From: a bacterium
Lineage (GTDB): Bacteria > Electryoneota > RPQS01
DNA: 10,778 bases
Reading direction: 5' to 3'
NCBI GenBank assembly: GCA_028711875.1
Contig: JAQTRJ010000046.1
Span: 1-10,778, forward strand
Shown: positions 5,477 through 10,778 of the stretch, in pieces
How the letters are laid out: every line of letters begins with the position of its first letter
Position numbering within the stretch: the stretch's first letter is position 1
Position numbers and translations under genes: made by a program
The notes under the pieces: model-generated
Database searches by the model: none
Told to the model about the DNA's origin: nothing
Seen by the model: only the letters and a program-made list of their open reading frames with translations

Positions 5477-6429
5477 TAATCCCGAATCGAGGTATTGAGC
5501 TTGGTCAGGGTCGAACCGCCGTCGCGATCCACGCCGTCCACGGAGCAATTCACGAGCGAGATTTCCGACGCGTCGCGCGCGAGGATGCCGCGATGTTCGG
5601 CGTCGCTCACGTTCGCATTGGCCATGCTGAGCTCGGACGCGACAAGGTGAATTCCGCCGCCCGCGTTGTCGCTCACGGAACAGTTCGCCAAGTTCACGCG
5701 GCAGCGTTCGGCTGCAATCCCCGCGCCGTCGTTGCCGCTGATGGAGACGTTGGCCAAATTCACTTCGCAGCCATCGGCGTAAATCCCGCCGCCGTGATTG
5801 CCCTCGATCTCCACGTTGGCCAGATTCAGTTCGCCGTCCGCGATGTCAATCGCTCCGCCGCGACCGTCCGCGCGGTTATCTTTTAGCGAGACGTTGGCCA
5901 GATTGACTTCCGACGCGCCGATGGCCGCGATCGCACCGCCGTTTTCCGCCGCTGCACAGTCGCGGATTTCGCAGCCCGCCAGATTGAGTTCCGCGTTTTC
6001 GCAATAGATTCCCCCGCCGCTGCCTTGTGTGCGCGCGCGTTCGATTCTGACGCGGGAAAGATAGCTGTCGTCATCGGAACCGATGAAGCGCAGGCCGCTC
6101 CAACCGGCGGGATTGGACTCGAGGTCAGCGGTAAACAGAATCGTGGGATGTTCGATATCCTTGCCGGAGAAGAGTTTCGACTTGCGCTCGCCCGCTTCCA
6201 GAGTGCCCTGAACCGTCAGGGAATAGTAGCCGGCGAAAGTCACGGTCACACCCGGCTCGATTTTCAGCTTGGCCTCTTTCGGAATCGTCAGGTCGCCTCC
6301 GACAACGTAGGGGCTGGCTTCCCTAGTCCATTTCCCGCTGACCTCGCCACCCGCGATGGTCGTTTCCGCGCGGGCCGAAAAAACGCCTAAGAGCAACAGA
6401 GCACAGAGATTTATCGTAAGGGATTTCAT
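5476..6429 (-). CDS. Secreted right-handed parallel beta-helix protein with NLAN repeats
   Basis: The product is 317 residues. It begins with a clear Sec signal peptide, MKSLTINLCALLLL up to a cut after SARA (residue 21). A block typical of secreted beta-helix proteins follows (about 35-140): PYVVGGDLTIPKEA, KIEPGVTVTF, WSGLRFIG. From about 148 to the end are seven coils starting at about 148, 175, 201, 223, 245, 267 and 290. They share the pattern [EV]-[LV]-N-L-A-N-[VC]-[ES]-[IV], and GGGI[YH] turns; the spacing is 22-23 residues except the first two (26-27). Polysaccharide lyases share this fold, but no catalytic residues can be recognised, so a structural, surface or periplasmic role is equally possible. 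The frame extends to GTG at 6447, but AGAGGA lies 6 bases before ATG 6429, which I use. It sits 71 bases behind the MFS gene, apparently in one operon. Confidence 0.88.
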   Translation of the reverse strand: MKSLTINLCALLLLGVFSARAETTIAGGEVSGKWTREASPYVVGGDLTIPKEAKLKIEPGVTVTFAGYYSLTVQGTLEAGERKSKLFSGKDIEHPTILFTADLESNPAGWSGLRFIGSDDDSYLSRVRIERARTQGSGGGIYCENAELNLAGCEIRDCAAAENGGAIAAIGASEVNLANVSLKDNRADGRGGAIDIADGELNLANVEIEGNHGGGIYADGCEVNLANVSISGNDGAGIAAERCRVNLANCSVSDNAGGGIHLVASELSMANANVSDAEHRGILARDASEISLVNCSVDGVDRDGGSTLTKLNTSIRD

Positions 6430-6435
6430 TGTCGT

Positions 6436-6441
6436 TCCTCT
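6436..6441 (-). promoter_or_regulatory. Shine-Dalgarno that sets the beta-helix start
   Basis: AGAGGA with a 6-base spacer precedes ATG 6429. It lies inside the reading frame of the longer GTG alternative at 6447, and the signal peptide also fits the ATG start. Confidence 0.7.
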
Positions 6442-6500
6442 TTTCACAACTCAGTGATTTCGGACGGAGCAAGATGTCCCGAAAGGAGCGGGATCGCTCG

Positions 6501-7715
6501 TCATGTATGACCCGCAGAGGGTGCGGTTTGTTGCAAGGAATGCCTCTCCAGAAAAAAACCGATGGCGGCGATCGCGGCGAGCAGCGAGCCGAAGTAGAAG
6601 GGAGCCGCCGGGGAAACCCGATCCCAGAGGATCCCGGCGATCACGCTCGCGGCCACCGCGAGCAGCCCGGTGACCATATAGAATAAACCGAGCGCCGTTC
6701 CGCGCACTTCCGAGGGAACCAGATTGCTGATGAGCGCCTTGCTGACGCCTTCGGTCAGCGCGATGTATACTCCATAGACCAGAAACAGCGGCCAGATCCA
6801 CGATGGACCGGGCAGCATGGCGAAGCCGAGATAGACCAGCGCATAAACCAGAAAGCCCGCGCCCAGCAGCCGTTCCTTGGGCCAGCGATCCGCCAGTCTC
6901 CCGAAAGGATAGGATAGAAGCGAGTAGCTGGCATTGTACAATAGATACGCTCCAATCACGGCTTCCGCTGACCAGCCGGCGCCGCGCGCGCGCAGCAGCA
7001 GAAACGCGTCGCTTGAACAGCCCAGTGTAAACACGGAAAACAGCGCCAACACCGCATAGTACCGTGGTCCGAAATGCAGATTCACCCGCGCGCGTGCGGC
7101 GGATTCCGCGCGCTTTGGTTTGACCTCGCGCACCCAGAAAATCAGCAGCACGCCGATCAGCGCGGGGAGAAACGCGATCCAATAGAGCAGCCGCATCGCT
7201 TCGCCTTCCGGCTGAGACGTCTTCAACATCATCAGCAAGCCGAGCGAAATCGCCACGCCGAGGAGCGCGCCGGCCGTATCCATGGCCCGGTGCAGACCGA
7301 ACGCGCGGCCGCGCTTCTCGGGCGGGCACGAATCGGCGATCAGCGCGTCGCGGGCGGTGGTCCGCACGCCTTTGCCGAAGCGGTCGAAGAAGCGCGCGAT
7401 CAGCACCAGCGGCCAGCCCGCCGCGAGTGCGATCAGCGGTTTGGAGATTGCCGAGAGTGCGTAGCCGCCAAAGACAAAAATTCTGCGCTTGCGAATGCGA
7501 TCCGAGTGCCAGCCGCTGACGCCCTTGAGCACGCTGGCCGTCCCTTCGGCGATGCCTTCGATCAGTCCGAGAATGCTGGCCGAGGCTCCGAGCGCGCCGG
7601 TAAGAAAGAGCGGCGTGATCGCGTAGAGCATCTCGCTCGATACGTCGGTGAGCGCGCTCACCCAGCCCAGCCGCACGACGTTGCGGAACAGATTCGGTTT
7701 TTCCGGAGAGTTCAT
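6501..7715 (-). CDS. MFS transporter
   Basis: A 404-residue inner-membrane protein with about twelve hydrophobic segments and a loop between halves near residues 190-215. The family signature LTDVSSEM is at residues 22-29. GLIEG..E follows, then MFS motif A GWHSDRIRKRR (68-78) and the conserved block RFFDRFGKGVRTTARDALIAD (residues 108-128). A second motif-A-like GRLADRW opens the C-terminal half. This branch of MFS permeases is widespread in environmental bacteria and its substrate is mostly unknown; I cannot name one here. The frame reaches TTG at 7754, but ATG 7715 fits the family start (MNSPEKPNLFRNV). No clear Shine-Dalgarno precedes either codon, so the start is moderately sure. A promoter lies at 7791-7819, and the beta-helix gene follows after 71 bases without a terminator or convincing promoter, suggesting co-transcription. 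Confidence 0.88.
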   Translation of the reverse strand: MNSPEKPNLFRNVVRLGWVSALTDVSSEMLYAITPLFLTGALGASASILGLIEGIAEGTASVLKGVSGWHSDRIRKRRIFVFGGYALSAISKPLIALAAGWPLVLIARFFDRFGKGVRTTARDALIADSCPPEKRGRAFGLHRAMDTAGALLGVAISLGLLMMLKTSQPEGEAMRLLYWIAFLPALIGVLLIFWVREVKPKRAESAARARVNLHFGPRYYAVLALFSVFTLGCSSDAFLLLRARGAGWSAEAVIGAYLLYNASYSLLSYPFGRLADRWPKERLLGAGFLVYALVYLGFAMLPGPSWIWPLFLVYGVYIALTEGVSKALISNLVPSEVRGTALGLFYMVTGLLAVAASVIAGILWDRVSPAAPFYFGSLLAAIAAIGFFLERHSLQQTAPSAGHT

Positions 7716-7734
7716 TTCGCCATTGGTTGTGGAT

Positions 7735-7781
7735 GCAAACGACAGTTTGCCCAAGGGATGGATTCATCGCACGTGTGTGCG
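7735..7781. repeat. Two short hairpins in the MFS leader
   Basis: GCAAAC/GTTTGC (7735-7740, 7745-7750, 4-base loop) and CGCAC/GTGCG (7768-7772, 7777-7781, 4-base loop) are both perfect. Both lie between the predicted transcription start (about 7784) and ATG 7715. They could be operators or a structured leader. Confidence 0.4.
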
Positions 7782-7790
7782 CCGATCCAG

Positions 7791-7819
7791 AAAATACCGC
7801 AAAATCTCCCCATTCTCAA
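7791..7819 (-). promoter_or_regulatory. Sigma70-like promoter of the MFS, beta-helix and ogt unit
   Basis: TTGAGA (7819-7814, 5/6 match) is separated by 17 bases from TATTTT (7796-7791, 4/6). It lies just after the CBS-gene terminator, as expected for a new transcription unit. Confidence 0.5.
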
Positions 7820-7825
7820 CTACAC

Positions 7826-7853
7826 AAAAAAGAGAGACCGGCCGTCAAGCCGG
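7826..7853 (-). terminator. Intrinsic terminator of the CBS gene
   Basis: On the minus strand CCGGC and GCCGG pair around a 6-base loop, followed by TCTCTCTTTTTT. It lies about 70 bases past the CBS stop codon and before the MFS promoter. The stem is short, so efficiency is uncertain. Confidence 0.55.
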
Positions 7854-7922
7854 GCTTTCCCCTCATCGTATCGTCTTACCCGCCGCATACGTTTTCAAAA
7901 AATCCCCGCCCGGTCGAGATTT

Positions 7923-8363
7923 CTATGCCGGATATTTGCCCACCACGAAGTCCTCCAGATGGCGAACCTCGAACTGGCACTGATCCAATCGCACCTTCAC
8001 GAGGTCACCCAGCGAGACAATTCCCGTCAGCCGTCCGTGATCCACCACCGGCAGATGCCGCACCCGCCGCTCGGTCATGACCGCCTGCGCGTCGTCCACG
8101 GTGGCCGTGGAACTGGCCGTCACCAGATTTCGGCTCATGGAGTCGCGCACGAAAATTTTCCGCAGGTCGGACGGGAGCTTCGCGGTCAGACGGAGAATAT
8201 CCCGCTCGGTGATGATGCCGACCGCCTTGTGCGCGCCGTCCACCACCACCAGCGCGCCGACGTTGTGTTCGACCAGCCGTGCCACCGCATCGTGGATCGT
8301 ATCATCAGGGCCGATGGTCAGAACGTCACGCCCTTTATTTTCCAGCAGATCACCGAGCTTCAT
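7923..8363 (-). CDS. Stand-alone CBS-domain pair protein
   Basis: The 146-residue protein is almost entirely a tandem CBS pair (Bateman module) with no membrane segment or catalytic domain. CBS1 is at about 8-62, ending AVGIITERDILRL; CBS2 is at about 75-130, ending LTGIVSLGDLVKV. The TERD and SLGD turns carry the Ser/Thr-x-x-Asp pattern that contacts the ribose of adenosine ligands. Such modules bind AMP, ATP or similar nucleotides and regulate a partner protein; the partner cannot be read here. The N-terminus MKLGDLLENKG and its length match common free-standing CBS proteins. The start is firm: GGGAG lies about 6 bases before ATG 8363. It has its own promoter (8393-8421) and terminator (7826-7853), so it looks like a single-gene unit. 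Confidence 0.93.
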   Translation of the reverse strand: MKLGDLLENKGRDVLTIGPDDTIHDAVARLVEHNVGALVVVDGAHKAVGIITERDILRLTAKLPSDLRKIFVRDSMSRNLVTASSTATVDDAQAVMTERRVRHLPVVDHGRLTGIVSLGDLVKVRLDQCQFEVRHLEDFVVGKYPA

Positions 8364-8392
8364 GGTTATCTCCCTGATTGTGATCGTGTCCT

Positions 8393-8421
8393 AATCTACT
8401 TGTGAAAATACTCAGAGTCAA
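8393..8421 (-). promoter_or_regulatory. Sigma70-like promoter of the CBS gene
   Basis: TTGACT (8421-8416, 5/6) and TAGATT (8398-8393, 4/6) are spaced by 17 bases. The predicted transcript would have a leader of only about 22 bases before ATG 8363. Confidence 0.6.
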
Positions 8422-8449
8422 GCCATTTTGTTCCCATGTGAAAGATGTT

Positions 8450-8462
8450 ATTATCTGATAAT
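8450..8462. repeat. Palindrome ATTATC-T-GATAAT upstream of the CBS promoter
   Basis: A perfect 13-base palindrome with one central base, about 29 bases upstream of the -35 box. This is a suitable place for an activator or repressor dimer, but no known consensus is recognised. Confidence 0.35.
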
Positions 8463-8525
8463 CAATTCTTAATGCAGAAATATCCTATGGCAATTTTGTG
8501 ACGGATTTCGCGCGGAAACTCCCGG

Positions 8526-8556
8526 AAAAAAAGCCCACCCCGAACGAGGCAGGCTT
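8526..8556 (-). terminator. Intrinsic terminator of the outer-membrane protein gene
   Basis: On the minus strand AAGCCTGCCTC pairs with GGGGTGGGCTT, 11 pairs including wobble pairs, around a GTTC loop. The T-run continues after the stem. It lies 48 bases past the stop codon at 8605 and has no T-run in the other direction. Confidence 0.8.
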
Positions 8557-8604
8557 GGACATTCGACATGCAGCGATTTCAGCGCGCAACCGGGCCGGAA
8601 CCGA

Positions 8605-9216
8605 TTAAATCCGCAGAAAATTGTAGCCCAGCAGAAGCTGAATTCCGTTGGTCTTGGTCTTGATATTGCCGCGCCCCTCACTCATGTCGGTGAGGCCGAG
8701 ATTATAGCGAAAATCGAGCGTGAGATCGCTGCCCAAAGCGGGAATCATCACCCCGGCTCCGAGATTGATGCCGAAATTGTTGTTCTTCCAGTGCGGGCCG
8801 ATATTGTCCTTCTCGCCGGCGTAATCTTCTTTAGCCAGAGTGTTGAAGCCGAATTCCGGCCCGGCCTGCAAGAATGGAGTGACTTGCGGAATCGGCAGAC
8901 GGAAGACCAGGAACGGCGCGAGCACGATCTCGTCGGTGTTGAGTGTGCCATCCTCATTCTGGAGCGTGTACTCGGCACCCTTCTGCACGTAGAGCAGTTC
9001 CGTCCGCACCGCCAGCGTCCCGGTCGGGCTAATCGGAATTTCGGCCATGGCTCCCGCGATCATTCCCGGCTTGATCGAATAGTCCGTGGAAGTTCCATCC
9101 ACGGCCAGATTGGCGAAGTTGGCTCCCGCCTTGAGTCCGAACCGCAGAAAAGCCAGCGCGTCGGAGTGGGTCGCCGCCAGAATCAGAATGGCGAAGAGAA
9201 TCGTGAGCTTTTTCAA
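8605..9216 (-). CDS. Outer-membrane beta-barrel protein (PorT-like / OMP_b-brl family)
   Basis: A 203-residue exported protein. MKKLTILFAILILAATHSDALA is the Sec signal peptide, with a cut near residue 22. The mature part opens with FGLKAGANFANL, the usual first strand of small eight-stranded barrels in this family. Alternating amphipathic strands follow (VRTELLYVQKGAEY, APFLVFRLPI, VTPFLQAGPEFGFNT, FGINLGAGVMI, LTLDFRYNLGLTD) and the last strand is GIQLLLGYNFLRI. The terminal residues after the aromatic are slightly unusual, since many such proteins end at it. The role is likely structural or a small pore; no substrate can be assigned. The frame reaches GTG 9225, but that codon overlaps GGAGG (9229-9225). 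TTG 9216 lies 8 bases after GGAGG and gives a proper MKK signal start, so I use TTG. Promoter and terminator are both recognisable, so this is a single-gene unit. Confidence 0.88.
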   Translation of the reverse strand: MKKLTILFAILILAATHSDALAFLRFGLKAGANFANLAVDGTSTDYSIKPGMIAGAMAEIPISPTGTLAVRTELLYVQKGAEYTLQNEDGTLNTDEIVLAPFLVFRLPIPQVTPFLQAGPEFGFNTLAKEDYAGEKDNIGPHWKNNNFGINLGAGVMIPALGSDLTLDFRYNLGLTDMSEGRGNIKTKTNGIQLLLGYNFLRI

Positions 9217-9224
9217 AGGATGCA

Positions 9225-9229
9225 CCTCC
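9225..9229 (-). promoter_or_regulatory. Shine-Dalgarno selecting a TTG start for the outer-membrane gene
   Basis: GGAGG shares its last base with the GTG alternative at 9225, which cannot be initiated from it. The spacing of 8 bases to TTG 9216 is normal. Confidence 0.65.
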
Positions 9230-9246
9230 GGTAGGGAAGACCATGT

Positions 9247-9274
9247 AATATAGCAGAACGGGCGAGCTTATCAA
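9247..9274 (-). promoter_or_regulatory. Sigma70-like promoter of the outer-membrane gene
   Basis: TTGATA (9274-9269, 5/6) and TATATT (9252-9247, 5/6) are spaced by 16 bases. An inverted repeat TCAAGA-N4-TCTTGA (9271-9286) overlaps the -35 and could serve as an operator. Confidence 0.6.
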
Positions 9275-9331
9275 GAGTTATCTTGAAATGAGTGTTCGCG
9301 GAAATTCCGGCCGGGCTATGTGCAATGAAGG

Positions 9332-9351
9332 GGTGACTCTGGAGAGTCACC
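9332..9351. repeat. Perfect intergenic hairpin GGTGACTC-TGGA-GAGTCACC
   Basis: Eight-base perfect arms with a 4-base loop lie between the degP-like terminator and the promoter of the outer-membrane gene. There is no T-run on either side. It may be a REP-like element, but a single copy in the window cannot show that. Confidence 0.45.
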
Positions 9352-9417
9352 ACCGGGAGTCTATTGCGCGGAACCGGCTCGGCGGGGATTTGGGGATAGC
9401 CATCAAGCCGGCGCCAA

Positions 9418-9448
9418 TCAAAACCCCGGGGCTTCTGCCGCCCCGGGG
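9418..9448 (-). terminator. Intrinsic terminator of the DegP-like protease gene
   Basis: On the minus strand CCCCGGGGC and GCCCCGGGG form a perfect 9-base stem with a 7-base loop, followed by TTTTGATT. It lies about 36 bases past the stop codon at 9484. Confidence 0.85.
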
Positions 9449-9483
9449 CCTGCTTGCCGTAGAAATACTCGGGAGGAGATTAT

Positions 9484-10778
9484 TTACGGCTCGATCGCTT
9501 CAAACGTTTTTTGGCCGTTGCGCACGATGCGCAGCAGAATCGCCTTCTTGGAATCCTTCAGTGTCTTGGCGATGTTCCGGAAATCCTCGATGCCGTCCAC
9601 CGTTTGCCGGTCCATCTCGATAATCACGTCGCGCTCCGCCAGCTTGCCCACCGCGGGACCGTCGGGGTCCACGCTGGTCACGATCACGCCGTACGGCCCA
9701 TCGAGTTCCAGCGCGCGGGCGATGTCGGGCGTGATCGGTTCCACTTCGATCCCCAGCCACGATTCGCGCGCAGTCGCTTCCTGCTTTTCGCGGCCGAACA
9801 GGGAGGCGAGTTCCGAACGATTGCCCAGCATGAACGATAGAGTCTCGCGCTGGCCGTCGCGGAGCACCAGCGCCGTGACCGATGCGCCCGGCGCGAAGTC
9901 CGCCACCAGGAGCCGGAACTGCGTCACATCGGAGATTTTCTTGCCGCCGAATTCGAGCACCACGTCGCCCGCCTTGAGTCCGCCCTTCTCGGCGGGCGTG
10001 TCCTTGTCCACGCGCTCGACGAAGATGCCGCCGTCATTCTCGCCGAGTCCCACGGCCGATCTCAACTCGGGAGTCAATTCCCGCGGCAACATGCCCAGAT
10101 AGCCGCGCGCCACGCTCCCCTTGTCGCGCAGTTCGCCCACCACCTTCATGGCCATGTTGATGGGAATGGCGAAGCCGATGCCCTGCCCCGACGGATTGAT
10201 GGCCGTGTTCACGCCGATCACTTCGCCGTGAATGTTGCAGAGCGGGCCGCCCGAGTTGCCGAAATTGATCGAAGCATCGGTCTGAATGAAATCCTGATAG
10301 CTGGGACCGCCGCCCATGATGGAAAGATTCGAGCGGCCTTTCGCGGAAATCACTCCCACCGTCAACGTCCAGTCGAGACCGAGCGGATTGCCCATGGCGA
10401 TCGCCCAGTCGCCGACCTTGATTTCGTCTGAATTGCCGGTAAGCGCCACTTCTTCAGGGGCAAATTCGTGATCCACCTTAATCAGCGCCACGTCGGTTTC
10501 GGGATCGGAACCGATCACGGTCGCCTTGTATTCGCGGCCGTTCTGCGTTTTCACCGTGAGCTTACTCGCATCCTCGACCATGTGATTATTGGTGAGAATA
10601 TAGCCGTCGCGGCCGATAATCATTCCCGACCCGCTCGACGGCACGGAATACTCGCGCTGGCGCGGCGCTTGCTGGCGATGGAAGAACTCCCAGAACGGCG
10701 AGTCCTGGAACATGTCTCCGAACGGATCCGTCTGCGTCACTTTGCGGTCGGAGGTGATGTTGACCACGGTGGGCGCCA
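9484..10778 (-). CDS. Periplasmic serine protease of the DegP/HtrA family, N-terminus outside window
   Basis: This is the C-terminal 431 codons or so of a trypsin-like protease with two PDZ domains, which degrades or refolds misfolded envelope proteins. The catalytic triad is visible: His in LTNNHMVED (codon 10584-10582), Asp in PETDVALIKV (10494-10492) and Ser in FGNSGGPL (10254-10252). The stretch DPFGDMFQDSPFWEFFHRQ, before the first protease strand, is typical of the LA-loop region of DegP-type enzymes. PDZ1 begins near GYLGMLPRELTPEL (about 10104) and PDZ2 near WLGIEVEPITPDIA (about 9756), which ends the protein. The frame stays open to the window edge (APTVVNIT, the usual start of the protease domain), so the GTG at 10767 is internal, not a start. 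The signal peptide is outside. Whether it is DegP, DegQ or MucD cannot be told, so I give no symbol. Confidence 0.95.
   Translation of the reverse strand, partial: APTVVNITSDRKVTQTDPFGDMFQDSPFWEFFHRQQAPRQREYSVPSSGSGMIIGRDGYILTNNHMVEDASKLTVKTQNGREYKATVIGSDPETDVALIKVDHEFAPEEVALTGNSDEIKVGDWAIAMGNPLGLDWTLTVGVISAKGRSNLSIMGGGPSYQDFIQTDASINFGNSGGPLCNIHGEVIGVNTAINPSGQGIGFAIPINMAMKVVGELRDKGSVARGYLGMLPRELTPELRSAVGLGENDGGIFVERVDKDTPAEKGGLKAGDVVLEFGGKKISDVTQFRLLVADFAPGASVTALVLRDGQRETLSFMLGNRSELASLFGREKQEATARESWLGIEVEPITPDIARALELDGPYGVIVTSVDPDGPAVGKLAERDVIIEMDRQTVDGIEDFRNIAKTLKDSKKAILLRIVRNGQKTFEAIEP

Noticed and set aside
5375..5548. N-terminal extension of the Ogt protein
   Set aside because: It overlaps the end of the beta-helix gene, is Arg-rich and unlike Ogt N-termini, while ATG codons at 5371-5383 precede the family's usual first strand.
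6451..7767. 438-residue minus-strand frame overlapping the MFS gene
   Set aside because: It is Arg/Ala-rich without membrane segments. The alternative frame (6501-7715) has clear MFS motifs.
7074..8405. 443-residue open frame on the plus strand
   Set aside because: It is antisense to the MFS and CBS genes, spans their intergenic region and terminator, and is rich in His, Arg and Gln as expected from the complement of GC-rich coding DNA. It has no domain.
10765..10767. GTG as start codon of the DegP-like protease
   Set aside because: The frame stays open upstream to the window edge with conserved family residues (APTV before VNIT), so the gene is cut by the window.

Overview
The window is bacterial, and every gene I can support lies on the minus strand. 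It reads like a genome of an uncultured Gram-negative lineage, possibly in or near the FCB group. Reasons are a secreted FG-GAP protein, a secreted right-handed beta-helix protein with NLAN repeats, a small outer-membrane beta-barrel and a periplasmic DegP/HtrA-type protease. No marker gene is present, so this placement is inference. 

Left part (1-4900). From high to low coordinates: a 775-base gap; a large STAND/TPR regulator whose C-terminus is a SARP-type winged helix plus BTAD domain (987-4124); and a secreted FG-GAP protein that runs off the window (1-820). The gap between these two genes holds the best regulatory signal in the window. TCAAGAGT is repeated with an 11-base period and ends 8 bases before a TATACT -10 box, the geometry known for SARP activators. 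A similar repeat (CAAGACATT twice, also 11 bases apart, then TATACC) lies on the plus strand at 4754-4784, upstream of the regulator. It points at no gene, only at a stem-loop and a strong terminator about 85 bases on. The testable model is a regulator that controls its downstream secreted-protein gene and perhaps a small RNA. This left part is visibly lower in GC than the rest, and the gap contains a fragment resembling a tRNA 3' end. 

Middle (4901-7830). An apparent operon runs from a sigma70-like promoter at 7791-7819: an MFS transporter, the beta-helix protein, then an Ogt-type O6-alkylguanine-DNA alkyltransferase. It ends at a strong GC-rich terminator (4843-4875). 

Right (7831-10778). 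Three separately insulated genes: a stand-alone CBS-pair protein with its own promoter and terminator, an outer-membrane beta-barrel protein with its own promoter and terminator, and the C-terminal part of a DegP/HtrA serine protease with two PDZ domains, followed by its own terminator. 

Several starts differ from the longest open frame and are set by Shine-Dalgarno position: regulator 4124, beta-helix 6429, outer-membrane protein TTG at 9216.
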